Counted from the first letter of the stretch, positions 34,273-42,959 are shown. The stretch: 64,000 nucleotides of DNA from JANQEA01 sp964466035 (GCA_964466035.1 CAYXLR010000003.1:67040-131039); one strand, 5' to 3'. Made by a program: numbers and translations. The notes: a model not told the origin generated them from the sequence alone.

Positions 34273-35280
34273 CTACATCAGCCTCACCCGCGGATCGAAC
34301 AGCGGGTAGACCAGATCGATGAGCAGAATCGCGGACGTGATCGCCAGGATCGACAGGGCGGTGATCCCCATGATCAGGTTGTAGTCCCCGGTCACGATGG
34401 CGTTGAACAGCAGCGTCCCGAGCCCCGGATAGGAGAAGACGATCTCGGTGATCAGCGCGCCGCTCAAGATCTGCCCGAGCGCCAGCGCCAGGTTGGTGAT
34501 CTGCGGGAGCATCGCGTTCCGGATCACGTACCTCGACACGATCCGTCGTTCCTTGACGCCGCCGAGCTTCGCGTACTGGACGAAGTCCTCCGCGTTCACG
34601 TTCTGCACGATCAGCTTCATCGTCTGGAAGGTGGTCGCGGTACCGAGGACGATCATCGAAAGGGCGGGAAGGAACGCGTGTCGCAGCACGTCCGAGACGA
34701 AGGCCCAGCTGAGCGCCGCCCTGCGCCCGATGTCCGTCCCGCCGGCGATCGGGAACAGCCGGACGACGTACGCGAAGAGGATGAGGAGCGACAACGCGAA
34801 AATGTAGTACGGCATCGGCCGGACGACCATCGCGACCGTATCGAGCGCCCTCGACCATCGGCTTCGCGCGTAGTAGCCCGCCAACCCGCCGAGCAGGTTG
34901 CCGACGATCCACGAAAGCAACGTCGCCCAGAGGAGGAGACCGGCGGTCCACGGAAGGGACGTTCGGATGAGGTCCATCACCGGCGTCGGGAACTGGAAGA
35001 ACGAGACGCCGAAGTCGCCGGTGAAGACCCGCTTCCAGAACGCGCCGTACTGCTCGAGCATCGACCCCTCGAGGCCGTACATCTCCCGCAGATCCTCGAC
35101 CATCTCGTCGATCGAGCCGGGATCCAGATACGAACCGTGCGATTGGAGCTCGGCGATCGTCCGTTGGACCGGATCGCTCGGCGTGAACCGGGGAATGAAG
35201 AAGACGGCGGTGATCCCGAGGAAGATCACCAGCACGTACTGGATGAATCGCGGAAGAAGGTACCGCCTGACGAATCGCAT
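34273..35280 (-). CDS. ABC transporter permease, DppB/OppB family
   Basis: A 335-residue permease with an N-terminal helix (MRFVRRYLLPRFIQYVLVIFLG), about six helices in all, and the EAA loop EDFVQYAKLGGVKERRIVSRYVIRNA. GAGGAGGAGG precedes the ATG. A GC-rich hairpin separates it from the binding-protein gene. Confidence 0.93.
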   Translation of the reverse strand: MRFVRRYLLPRFIQYVLVIFLGITAVFFIPRFTPSDPVQRTIAELQSHGSYLDPGSIDEMVEDLREMYGLEGSMLEQYGAFWKRVFTGDFGVSFFQFPTPVMDLIRTSLPWTAGLLLWATLLSWIVGNLLGGLAGYYARSRWSRALDTVAMVVRPMPYYIFALSLLILFAYVVRLFPIAGGTDIGRRAALSWAFVSDVLRHAFLPALSMIVLGTATTFQTMKLIVQNVNAEDFVQYAKLGGVKERRIVSRYVIRNAMLPQITNLALALGQILSGALITEIVFSYPGLGTLLFNAIVTGDYNLIMGITALSILAITSAILLIDLVYPLFDPRVRLM

Positions 35281-35322
35281 CCCCTCCTCCTCAGGACCCT
35301 TCGCTCACGTCCGGATGAACAG

Positions 35323-35356
35323 GCCCCCGGGCAGGGCCTGACCCGCGCCCGGGGGC
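35323..35356 (-). promoter_or_regulatory. Intercistronic hairpin after the binding-protein gene
   Basis: GCCCCCGGGC (35323-35332) and GCCCGGGGGC (35347-35356) form a 10-bp GC stem with a 14-nt loop, starting 15 bp after the binding-protein stop. There is no T-tract. It probably stabilises the upstream mRNA and attenuates the permease genes, as at 9032-9069. Confidence 0.8.
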
Positions 35357-35371
35357 AGCCGTTTCCTGCGT

Positions 35372-37255
35372 CTAGTTGCCCGTCGGCTCCAGGAATGGAG
35401 TCATGTACTTGAACGTCCCCCAGTGAGCGTACGGTCCGATGTAGGAGTTCTCCGCTCCGGGCCAGTTGGCCCAGTAATACTCGTCCCACGTGACGAAGCC
35501 GATGTACCCGAACGTCGGGGTTCCCGGCATTTCCGTGAACGCGATCTTCAGTCCCTCGATGCCGAGGGCGATCGTCGCTGCCGTGTCGGCCGGATCGGTC
35601 GCTCGCAGGTCGGCGAGGACCTCGTCCATCTCGGGGCTCGACCATCGGGAGTGATTCCCGTTCGTCAGTTCCCCGATCGGCCGGACGTAGGTGGAGTTCC
35701 ACGCGTTAAGCGTTCGATAGAGGTCCGGACCGGCGCCCCACGGCTCCTGGGCCGGCCAGTTTCCGGCGATGTCGAAGTCGCCGTTCTGCGTCAGGGTCGC
35801 GGCAGCGTCCGTCGGGACGTGCACCGCGTCGATCCCGAACTGCTTCCACTGCTGAACGGCAGCCGAAGCGTTCTTGAACTCGAGATGCGACGTGTCCGAC
35901 CGGCTGACGACTTCGATTCGCCAAGGCGTGCCGTCCGGCAGCAACCAGTTGCCTTCGGCGTCCTGCGAGAAGCGGTTCTTCTCGAGCAGCTTCGCCGCCG
36001 CCTCGGGCGCGTACTTGAACCAGCCGAGGCCGAACGCCTGCTCCTGTGCTTCGGGATCGTCGGAGACGATGTATCCCCTGCTCCGCGCGTACGCGACCAC
36101 GCCCGCGGGCGCGTCGGGATCGTACGGCTGGAACGTCTCACCGTTGCCGAGATCGAGCGTGAACGCCTCGAGCCAGTCCTCCATCGGCTTGATGAAGTTC
36201 GCGGGATAGGAGCCGAGCGACGGAATGTGCACCGGGCTCAGCGTTCCCATCCCATCGACCGCCTGGCCGGCGTACTCGACGATGTCGATCGCCAGCGTCA
36301 GCGCCCAGCGGACGTCGGGGTTGTCGTACGGCGCCTTCGCCGTGTTGAAGATGAACCCCGTGATCGCCGGGTCGTTGTTGACGACCCAAGGGAAGCTGAG
36401 CTGGTACGCCCGGACCGTGTCGCCCTGCGCCAGCGCGGCCTTCAATCCCTCCGCAGAGAGATCGACCCCATCGAGTTGGTGGGTCAGCTGCGCGATGATC
36501 TTCGCGCCCTCGTTGGCAAACGCCTGGAGGACGATGTACGTCGGCTTCGGCTCGCCGTAGAGGATCCCCGTCGGGCTGTTCGCCCAGTCGTCGCGCTTCT
36601 CCCAGACCGTCCAGTAGCCGGCCGGATCGTACGAGTGCAGCTTGTACGGCCCGCAGCCGATGAACGGATCGAACTCGAACGTGATGGGGTCTTCCACGTC
36701 CTCGAAGATGTGCTTCGGCATGATCCAGGTGCAGCCCCAGCGATCGAGGAACGTGGTATGGAACCGAGAGTTTGCCAGCTTGAGATCGAAGCCGACACGG
36801 TAGTCATCGATCCTGTAGACCAGTTCGACGTTCTCGGCGAAGAACGCGTGGTTGTTGAACCCCGGTGTGTCCATCAGGAGTTCGACCGTGAACACGACAT
36901 CGTCCGCCGTGAACGGTGTACCGTCCGACCACGTGACCCCCTCGCGCAGGGGAATCTCCACGTGGAAGAAGTTGCTGTCGTAGACGGGATCACCAGCGGC
37001 CAGCCCGTTGATGATCTCGCCCGTCGCGAAGTCGATCGACCAGAGCGGCTCGTTCGCCAGGTTCTGCATCCCGCGATCTCGCCACTTCCAGCCGACCCAC
37101 TCGTTGAAGTTGCCCGGCGTTCCGACCCGGCCGGTGAGGATGCTCATGATCAGCGTCTCGCTGCGCGGAAGGTCCGCGAGCTGCGCGACACCGACCAATG
37201 GGAGCACCAACGCCACGGCAACCGCTAGCGCCAAGCACCAGTGCTTACGCCACAT
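35372..37255 (-). CDS. ABC transporter substrate-binding protein, SBP_bac_5 family (probable oligosaccharide)
   Basis: A 627-residue exported protein with a signal peptide (MWRKHWCLALAVAVALVLPLVGVAQ). The mature part has oligopeptide-binding-family features (VEIPLREGVTWSDGTPFTADDVVF, IGCGPYKLHSYDP). In Thermotoga and related organisms members of this family bind beta-linked oligosaccharides. Here the gene starts an operon with GH3, isomerase and xylulokinase genes, so xylo-oligosaccharide binding is the best inference. GGAGGTGG precedes the ATG. Confidence 0.92.
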   Translation of the reverse strand: MWRKHWCLALAVAVALVLPLVGVAQLADLPRSETLIMSILTGRVGTPGNFNEWVGWKWRDRGMQNLANEPLWSIDFATGEIINGLAAGDPVYDSNFFHVEIPLREGVTWSDGTPFTADDVVFTVELLMDTPGFNNHAFFAENVELVYRIDDYRVGFDLKLANSRFHTTFLDRWGCTWIMPKHIFEDVEDPITFEFDPFIGCGPYKLHSYDPAGYWTVWEKRDDWANSPTGILYGEPKPTYIVLQAFANEGAKIIAQLTHQLDGVDLSAEGLKAALAQGDTVRAYQLSFPWVVNNDPAITGFIFNTAKAPYDNPDVRWALTLAIDIVEYAGQAVDGMGTLSPVHIPSLGSYPANFIKPMEDWLEAFTLDLGNGETFQPYDPDAPAGVVAYARSRGYIVSDDPEAQEQAFGLGWFKYAPEAAAKLLEKNRFSQDAEGNWLLPDGTPWRIEVVSRSDTSHLEFKNASAAVQQWKQFGIDAVHVPTDAAATLTQNGDFDIAGNWPAQEPWGAGPDLYRTLNAWNSTYVRPIGELTNGNHSRWSSPEMDEVLADLRATDPADTAATIALGIEGLKIAFTEMPGTPTFGYIGFVTWDEYYWANWPGAENSYIGPYAHWGTFKYMTPFLEPTGN

Positions 37256-37521
37256 TCAGTCCACCTCCAGCTTGCTTATCGGTTATTCTCAAGGTCCGAG
37301 GAGCTGGTCGCGGTTTCGGTCCAACACTCGTGCGCGTACGTCCCACGTTTGCGGGACACGACAAGTCACGATGCGGATCGGCGTTGCCGCGGCCAGTTCT
37401 TCTTCCTCAGTCTTTGCATCATCCTTCGTCTCTGTCCTCGTTCTTCCCTTGTTGCCCGTTCTCGTTCCACCGCGTCCTGCGCTCCGATCACCTCCTCGCG
37501 ATCCAGATGGAGAGGTATTGC
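37256..37521. other. Leader/intergenic region between lacI-type gene and transporter operon
   Basis: No gene is supported. An inverted repeat GTCCC-N8-GGGAC sits at 37340-37357. No consensus promoter stands out before the binding-protein gene. TTGCTTAT (near 37272) also occurs at the lacI-type promoter (38608), but no complete TTGCGCAA palindrome is present. Confidence 0.4.
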
Positions 37522-38544
37522 TCATGTCCGTCGATGGCTCGCTCCCTGAGGCACCCGTGCCGACGACTCGCGCACCCGCAACGTGCACTCAAGGCAGACT
37601 TGCTCTGGCGGACTGGAGTTTCCTTCGATCCGCCGAACGAGCATGTCCGCCGCCTGGTAACCCATCTCGAACGGCTGCTGCGCCACCGACGTGATCCCTG
37701 GGTAGAAGGACGACGCCCACGGAGGATCGTCGAAGCCCACGAGCGAGACGTCCTCCGGATAGCGCAGCCCTGCGGTCTTCAGATGCCTGAGAATGCCGAG
37801 CGTCATCAGGTTGTTCGAGCTGAAGATGGCCGTCACACGATCGGCCGTGCCGAGGAGCGCCTTGGTCGCCATCTCGGCGCCTTCGATCTCGAGGCCGGCT
37901 TGGCGCACGTCCCCATCGCGGACCTCGATTCCGGCGTCGGCGAGACCTCGCCTCCAGCCGCGGATCCGATCGTCGAAGCTGCGAATCCCCGAGATCTCGA
38001 CGATCGCTCCAATGCGGCGGTGACCGAGCTCTACGAGGTGCCTCGCGGCTTCGTAGCCTCCGCGTTCGTTGCCCGAGAAGACCTGATCGACCGGAAGCGT
38101 CACCGGCCGATCGACCACCACCAGGGGGGTCCCCTGGCTGACGAGCGGCTCGAGGGTGCGAACCCCCTCCAGCGTCGGCGCGACGACGAACCCGTCGACG
38201 CGCTGCTCGGCCATCATCGCGAGGTTTCGCTCCTCGACCGACGGATCCTCGCCCGTGTTGCACAGCATCACGTCGTATCCGCTCTCGAGGACCCGATCCT
38301 CCACGCCGCGAATGATCTCGGAGAAGAACATGTTTCCGACGTCCGAGATGACGACGGCGATGGTCTCGCTACGACCGCGGCGAAGGCTTCGCGCGCGGCG
38401 GTCGGGCTGGTAGTTGAGTTCGGCCACGGCTTCGCGAACGCGAACGACAAGGTCCTCGCTGACGAAGCGAGTGCCGTTGATGACGTGGGAGACTGTTGTA
38501 AGGGACACTCCAGCGTGTTCCGCGACATCACGCATCGTCGCCAT
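37522..38544 (-). CDS. LacI family transcriptional regulator
   Basis: A 340-residue repressor. The N-terminal helix-turn-helix and hinge (MRDVAEHAGVSLTTVSHVIN, LNYQPDRRARSLRRG) are followed by a periplasmic-binding-protein-like effector domain (IAVVISDVGNMFFSEIIRGV, DGFVVAPT, VSLVGFDDPPW). It lies upstream of the carbohydrate operon in the same direction and very likely represses it until a sugar binds. GGAGG precedes the ATG. The palindromes at 38582-38603 suggest autoregulation. Confidence 0.93.
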   Translation of the reverse strand: MATMRDVAEHAGVSLTTVSHVINGTRFVSEDLVVRVREAVAELNYQPDRRARSLRRGRSETIAVVISDVGNMFFSEIIRGVEDRVLESGYDVMLCNTGEDPSVEERNLAMMAEQRVDGFVVAPTLEGVRTLEPLVSQGTPLVVVDRPVTLPVDQVFSGNERGGYEAARHLVELGHRRIGAIVEISGIRSFDDRIRGWRRGLADAGIEVRDGDVRQAGLEIEGAEMATKALLGTADRVTAIFSSNNLMTLGILRHLKTAGLRYPEDVSLVGFDDPPWASSFYPGITSVAQQPFEMGYQAADMLVRRIEGNSSPPEQVCLECTLRVRESSARVPQGASHRRT

Positions 38545-38574
38545 CCGGCAGCCTCCGTCCTCGGAATCGGTGAT

Positions 38575-38610
38575 GCAAACCTTTGCGCAAACTATTGCGC
38601 AATCGTTTGC
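38575..38610 (-). promoter_or_regulatory. Twin palindromic operators upstream of the LacI-type gene
   Basis: TTTGCGCAAA (38582-38591) and ATTGCGCAAT (38594-38603) are perfect 10-bp palindromes with the central CG typical of LacI-family sites. Their centres are 12 bp apart. Outer arms GCAAAC (38575-38580) and GTTTGC (38605-38610) make the whole region symmetrical, so two dimers or a tetramer could bind. Confidence 0.8.
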
Positions 38611-38791
38611 TTATAGCACGGATCGGCCCGTATGTCAACAGGCAAGGGGGAATCGAATGCGGGAAACCCTTTGCAGGTCTTGCAATCCGACAGCCATTGT
38701 GCCCGAGTTCGCCGCGCGGTCGGGTCGGAGGCCGAAAAGCGGCCGTCCTTGATGCGGGCGGGCGCCCCCTCGTGCGCGAACTCACGGCACC

Positions 38792-39113
38792 GCTATTCCG
38801 AGGCGAGCTAGCCAGCGAGCTGAGGAACAGCAAGAACAAGTCCCGCCTGCAATCCGATCCGGCATGCACAGCCAACTTCGCGCGTGCAGCCAGTCTCAAC
38901 ACGGCTATTCCGAGGCGAGCTAGCCAGCGAGCTGAGGAACAGCAAGAACAAGTCCCGCNNNNNNNNNNNNNNNNNNNNNNNNNNNNNNNNNNNNNNNNNN
39001 NNNNNNNNNNNNNNNNNNNNNNNNNNNNNNNNNNNNNNNNNNNNNNNNNNNNNNNNNNCCGATCCGGCATGCACAGCCAACTTCGCGCGTGCAGCCAGTC
39101 TCAACACGGCTAT
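38792..39113. repeat. 112-bp tandem repeat array interrupted by an assembly gap
   Basis: One full unit (38792-38903) is followed by 55 bp of a second identical unit (38904-38958), the gap, and the last 50 bp of a further unit (39059-39108) plus the first five bases of another. The copies show no difference where they can be compared, so the array is recent or homogenised, and its true length is unknown. The period is not a multiple of three and no convincing protein is encoded. Also within 38545-39149 nothing else was recognised apart from the lacI-side operators. Confidence 0.9.
38959..39058. other. Assembly gap of 100 N
   Basis: Exactly 100 undetermined bases, the conventional filler for a scaffold gap of unknown length, inside the 112-bp tandem repeat. 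Confidence 0.99.
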
Positions 39114-39116
39114 AAT
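39111..39116 (+). promoter_or_regulatory. -10 box formed at the end of the tandem array
   Basis: The last repeat unit changes from GGCTATTCCG to GGCTATAATC, creating TATAAT 33 nt before the ATG of the dehydrogenase gene. The -35 region falls inside the repeat (about 39088-39093, CGTGCA) and is poor, so the promoter may need an activator. GGGAGG serves as ribosome-binding site. Confidence 0.55.
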
Positions 39117-39149
39117 CCCGCCATCTCTGCAACGGGGCGGGAGGCTTCC

Positions 39150-40271
39150 ATGACCTACAGAATCGCGCTGCTCCCCGGCGACGGCGTCGGAAGCGACGTT
39201 CTGGAGGCGGCCAAGGGCGTGCTCGACGCGATCGGCTTCGACGGCGAGTACGAGTACGGCGACATCGGGTGGGAGTTCTGGAGAACGGAAGGGAACCCGC
39301 TTCCCGACCGGACGATCGACCTGCTCAAGCGGACCGACTGCTGCCTGTTCGGGGCGATCACGTCGAAGCCGAAGGACGAGGCGGCGGCCGAGCTCGCTCC
39401 GGAGCTGCGGGGCGAGGAGCTCGTCTACTCGAGCCCGATCGTCGGGCTCCGACAGCGGTTCGGACTCCACACGAACCTCCGTCCGTGCAAGGCGTATCGA
39501 GGGAACCCGCTCAACCTCCGCGACGACATCGACCTGGTCGTCTTCCGCGAGAACACCGAGGGGCTGTACTGCGGCGTCGAGTGGCACCCCGTGCCGGAGA
39601 ACGTCCGCGCCGCCTTCGACACGCACGCGAAGATGAAGCGCTTCGAGTCGGTCGCCGACGACGACCTGGCGATCTCGACCCGGATCTTCACCCGCGAAGG
39701 CTGCCGGGCGATCCTCCGCGACGCGTTCGAGTACGCGAAGAAGCACGGGTACCCGACGGTGACCGTCGTCGAGAAGCCGAACGTCATCCGCGAGACCTCC
39801 GGCCTGATGGTTCGCGAGGCCCGCGCGATGGGGAAGGAGTACCCGGGGATCGAGCTGTGGGAGACGAACATCGACGCGATGTGCATGTGGCTCGTCAAGA
39901 ACCCGCAGGACTACGGCGTCCTTGTCAGCTCGAACATGTTCGGCGACATCCTGTCCGACCTGGCGGCGCAGATCGTCGGGGGGCTCGGCTTCGCCTGCGC
40001 CGGGAACCTCGGCGACGACTACGCCGTCTTCGAGCCGACGCACGGCTCGGCGCCGAAGTACGTCGGGCAGAACAAGGTCAACCCGATCGCGACGATCCGC
40101 TCGGCGAAGATGATGCTCGACTACCTCGGCGAGACGGAGATGGCGGGCAAGATCGAAACGGCCGTGGCGAACACGATCCGCGAGGGGCGGCTTCGGACCT
40201 ACGACATGGGCGGGACGACGACGACGACCGAGATGGCCGAGGCGATCGCGAACGCTGCCGAGGAGGCCTGA
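39150..40271 (+). CDS. Isocitrate/isopropylmalate dehydrogenase family protein
   Basis: A 373-residue beta-decarboxylating dehydrogenase. Signatures are LLPGDGVGSDVLEAAK, the substrate loop RQRFGLHTNLRPCKAY, VVFRENTEGLYCGVEW, and NMFGDILSDLAAQIVGGLG, which provides the metal-binding Asp residues. NAD-dependent isocitrate, homoisocitrate and tartrate dehydrogenases share this form, and the sequence alone does not decide. It is followed one base later by an MmgE/PrpD gene, suggesting that the pair acts on consecutive steps, such as hydration or isomerisation of a tricarboxylate followed by oxidative decarboxylation. Confidence 0.88.
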   Translation: MTYRIALLPGDGVGSDVLEAAKGVLDAIGFDGEYEYGDIGWEFWRTEGNPLPDRTIDLLKRTDCCLFGAITSKPKDEAAAELAPELRGEELVYSSPIVGLRQRFGLHTNLRPCKAYRGNPLNLRDDIDLVVFRENTEGLYCGVEWHPVPENVRAAFDTHAKMKRFESVADDDLAISTRIFTREGCRAILRDAFEYAKKHGYPTVTVVEKPNVIRETSGLMVREARAMGKEYPGIELWETNIDAMCMWLVKNPQDYGVLVSSNMFGDILSDLAAQIVGGLGFACAGNLGDDYAVFEPTHGSAPKYVGQNKVNPIATIRSAKMMLDYLGETEMAGKIETAVANTIREGRLRTYDMGGTTTTTEMAEAIANAAEEA

Positions 40272-40272
40272 G

Positions 40273-41658
40273 ATGACGACCGGAGATTCGATCAGCCGGG
40301 GGATGGCACGGTTCGCCCTTTCGCTCGACTACGAGCGGATCCCGGAGCCGGCGCGGGCAGAGGCGAAGCGGTTCCTCCTCGACTCGGTCGGCTGCGCGCT
40401 CGCCGCGCTCGACCACGAGGACATGCGGCAGGCGTACGAGTTCGTCCGCGGCCTCGGCGGCGCGGAGCAGGCGTCGATCCTCGGCCACGGAACGAAGACG
40501 AACATGGGGAACGCCGCGCTGATGAACGCCCTTCTCATCCGGGCGATGGACTACAACGACATCTACTGGAAGCAGGACCCGTCCCACCCTTCGGACGTCA
40601 TCCCGGCCGCCCTCTCACCGGCCGAGTACAAGGGCCGCAGCGGGAAGGACCTCCTCGTCGGGATCCTGATCTGCTACGAGCTCGAGATGCGGCTCTGCCT
40701 CGCCGCGAATCCGGGCGTCCGCGAGGTCGGCTGGCACCACGCCTCGCTGACCCAGTTCGTCTCCCCGCTCGTCGCCGCCCGGATGCTTGGCCTGAACGAG
40801 GACCAGGCCGTCGCCGCGTGCGGGATCTCCGGCTCGAGCCATTTCACCCTCGGCGGGGTCGTCGCCGGCCACCTGACGAACATGAAGAACACCGCCGATC
40901 CGATGGCCACCGAGGCCGGCGTCCGCGCCGCGATGCTGGCGTCGACCGGCTACACCGGTCCGGTCGAGCTGTTCGAGGGGAAGGAGGGCGTCTTCGAGGT
41001 CGTCCGCAACGTCGCGTGGGACTCGACGAAGATGCTCGACGGGCTCGGATCCGAGTTTCTGATCACCGACTGCGGCTACAAGGCGTTCCCGACCGAGGCG
41101 CTGACCCATCAGCCGATCACGGCGGCCCTCGAAGTGATGAGCGCCAACAACATCGACCCGCACGACGTCGCCGAGGTCCTGGTCAAGACCACGACGCGCG
41201 GGGCCGACATCCTGTCCGACCCGTCGAAGTACGAGCCGCGGACGAAGGAGACGGCCGACCACTCGCTCCCGTACTGCATCGCCGTCGCCGTCACCAAGGG
41301 GAACGTCCTCCCGTCCGACTTCGAGGAGGCGGCGCTCTCCGACCCGTTCGTCTGGGAGACGCTGCCGAAGATCAAGGTCCTTGCAGACCCCGAGATCGAC
41401 GCGATGTTCCCGGGCGTCAAGCGGGCGATCGTCACGATCACGACCGAGGACGGGCAGAGTTACACGGTCCAGGAGGACCACGCCAAGGGCCGCGCCGAGC
41501 GGCCGCTTTCCGATCAGGAGCTGATCGACAAGTTCCGCGCCAACGCGTCCGGCGCGCTGACCGCCGGCGCGATGGACCGGGTCGTCAACGCGACGTTCGC
41601 GTTGGAGGAGATCGCGACCGTCGGCGACTACATGAAGCTCCTCGTGAGGGACAAATAG
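40273..41658 (+). CDS. MmgE/PrpD family dehydratase
   Basis: A 461-residue protein of the MmgE/PrpD family, which includes 2-methylcitrate dehydratase and cis-aconitate decarboxylase. The N-terminal helical domain carries FLLDSVGCALAALDHED and the active-site region AMDYNDIYWKQDPSHPSDVI, then VGWHHASLTQF. The C-terminal domain starts near residue 270 (CGYKAFPTEALTHQPI). Family enzymes dehydrate tricarboxylates without an iron-sulphur cluster. Translation is coupled to the dehydrogenase gene. No methylcitrate synthase or lyase is nearby, so propionate metabolism is not indicated. Confidence 0.88.
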   Translation: MTTGDSISRGMARFALSLDYERIPEPARAEAKRFLLDSVGCALAALDHEDMRQAYEFVRGLGGAEQASILGHGTKTNMGNAALMNALLIRAMDYNDIYWKQDPSHPSDVIPAALSPAEYKGRSGKDLLVGILICYELEMRLCLAANPGVREVGWHHASLTQFVSPLVAARMLGLNEDQAVAACGISGSSHFTLGGVVAGHLTNMKNTADPMATEAGVRAAMLASTGYTGPVELFEGKEGVFEVVRNVAWDSTKMLDGLGSEFLITDCGYKAFPTEALTHQPITAALEVMSANNIDPHDVAEVLVKTTTRGADILSDPSKYEPRTKETADHSLPYCIAVAVTKGNVLPSDFEEAALSDPFVWETLPKIKVLADPEIDAMFPGVKRAIVTITTEDGQSYTVQEDHAKGRAERPLSDQELIDKFRANASGALTAGAMDRVVNATFALEEIATVGDYMKLLVRDK

Positions 41659-41691
41659 GGGCCACAGACGGGCCGCGGTTTTCCTCTTCAC

Positions 41692-42795
41692 ATGACGACC
41701 GACGACAGCCGCACGAGCGCCATCCGCGAGCGCCTTCTCGGCTGGTACGACGTCGAGGCGCGCGACCTCCCTTGGCGCCGGACCGACGACCCGTACGCGA
41801 TCCTCGTTTCGGAGGTCATGCTCCAGCAGACCCGAGTCGAGACCGTCCTGTCGTACTACGCGCGGTTCCTCGCGCGTTTCCCGACGATCGGGGATCTCGC
41901 GACGGCGCCGATCGACGACGTGCTGAAGGCGTGGGAGGGGCTCGGATACTACCGCCGCGCGCACAACCTGCATCGCGCCGCCCGAATCGTGGACCGAGAC
42001 CGCGGCGGCCGGATCCCGACGACGGCCGAGGAGCTTCGGGGCCTCCCCGGGATCGGCCCGTACACCGCGGCGGCGATCGCGTCGATCGCGTTCGGGCTCG
42101 ACGAGCCGGTCCTCGACGGAAACGTCGTCCGCGTCCTCAGCCGCCTGCACCGCATCGGGGGAGACCCCGCGAGGGCCGCCACCCGGAAGAAGCTCCGACA
42201 AACGGCGGAGCTCCTTCTTCCGCGGAGCGAAGCGTCGCGCTTCAACCAAGCGATGATGGATCTGGGGGCGCGGATCTGCCTGCCCCGCTCCCCGCGCTGC
42301 CACGACTGCCCCGTCGCGGACCAGTGTGATGCACATCACACTGGACAGGAGGTCCTCTACCCCCAGAAGCCGGCCCGTCGAGCGGTCCCGCACGTCGACG
42401 TCGTCGGCGGGATCGTCTGGGACGGCGAGCCGCTCGCCCCGGGGGCGAGGCACCTGATCGCCAAGCGGAAGGCGGACGACATGCTCGGCGGGCTGTGGGA
42501 GTTCCCCGGCGGACGGGTCGAGGAGGGGGAGACGCACGAAGAGGCGCTCGTCCGCGAGCTGCGCGAGGAGCTCGGGATCGCCGTCGAGGTGATCGCCCCG
42601 TTCGTGCAGATCGATCACGCGTACACGCACTTCCGGATCACCCTTCGCACCTATCACTGCCGGCACGTCGGAGGGGAACCGCGGGCGATCGACTGCGCCG
42701 ACTGGACGTGGGTCCGCCCGAACGAGCTGGACGCCTACGCGTTTCCGACCGCCGATCGGAAGATCCTGGAAGCCCTGGCCGCTCAGCGTGGGTGA
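41692..42795 (+). CDS. mutY: A/G-specific adenine glycosylase with NUDIX-type C-terminus
   Basis: A 367-residue repair enzyme that removes adenine mispaired with 8-oxoguanine. It has the helix-hairpin-helix LPGIGPYTAAAIASIAFG with catalytic Asp in VLDGNVVRVLSR, and the [4Fe-4S] cluster motif C-x6-C-x2-C-x5-C in the stretch beginning CLPRSPRCHDC. From residue 220 a NUDIX-like domain follows with GGRVEEGETHEEALVRELREE, which is close to a complete NUDIX box, so nucleotide hydrolysis may be retained. No clear ribosome-binding site. Confidence 0.95.
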   Translation: MTTDDSRTSAIRERLLGWYDVEARDLPWRRTDDPYAILVSEVMLQQTRVETVLSYYARFLARFPTIGDLATAPIDDVLKAWEGLGYYRRAHNLHRAARIVDRDRGGRIPTTAEELRGLPGIGPYTAAAIASIAFGLDEPVLDGNVVRVLSRLHRIGGDPARAATRKKLRQTAELLLPRSEASRFNQAMMDLGARICLPRSPRCHDCPVADQCDAHHTGQEVLYPQKPARRAVPHVDVVGGIVWDGEPLAPGARHLIAKRKADDMLGGLWEFPGGRVEEGETHEEALVRELREELGIAVEVIAPFVQIDHAYTHFRITLRTYHCRHVGGEPRAIDCADWTWVRPNELDAYAFPTADRKILEALAAQRG

Positions 42796-42816
42796 GCCGT
42801 TCCACAAAAATAAGCA

Positions 42817-42959
42817 TCAACGCAGAGCGTGTACGCGGAGGTCGCAGAGAGATCCCGGAAGGTCAGGGCCAGACCCAAGCGAGCAAGCGTGAGGCCGCTT
42901 CCACCTGAGGTCTCGGGGTCTGAAGTCCCCCTCAGCGCTCCTCTGCGACCTCTGCGTTG
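42817..42959. repeat. 143-bp dispersed element with inverted ends (CAACGCAGAG family)
   Basis: CAACGCAGAG (42818-42827) and CTCTGCGTTG (42950-42959) are perfect inverted ends. Inside, GGAGGTCGCAGAG and CTCTGCGACCTC form a second pair. The element at 54402-54545 has the same size and related ends. There is no coding capacity, as in REP- or MITE-like intergenic elements. The whole region 42796-43104 contains only this element and an additional right half at 43067-43087. Confidence 0.75.

Noticed and set aside
37289..37588. Small minus-strand protein between the LacI-type gene and the transporter operon
   Set aside because: It overlaps the regulator gene, is low-complexity (Ser/Gly/Arg/Lys), and has no ribosome-binding site.
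38792..39113. Possible CRISPR array
   Set aside because: Units are 112 bp, directly adjacent and identical, with no spacers and no cas genes.
38808..39150. Repeat protein encoded by the 112-bp array
   Set aside because: The period is not a multiple of three, so the frame changes from unit to unit, and the apparent proteins read through the N gap.
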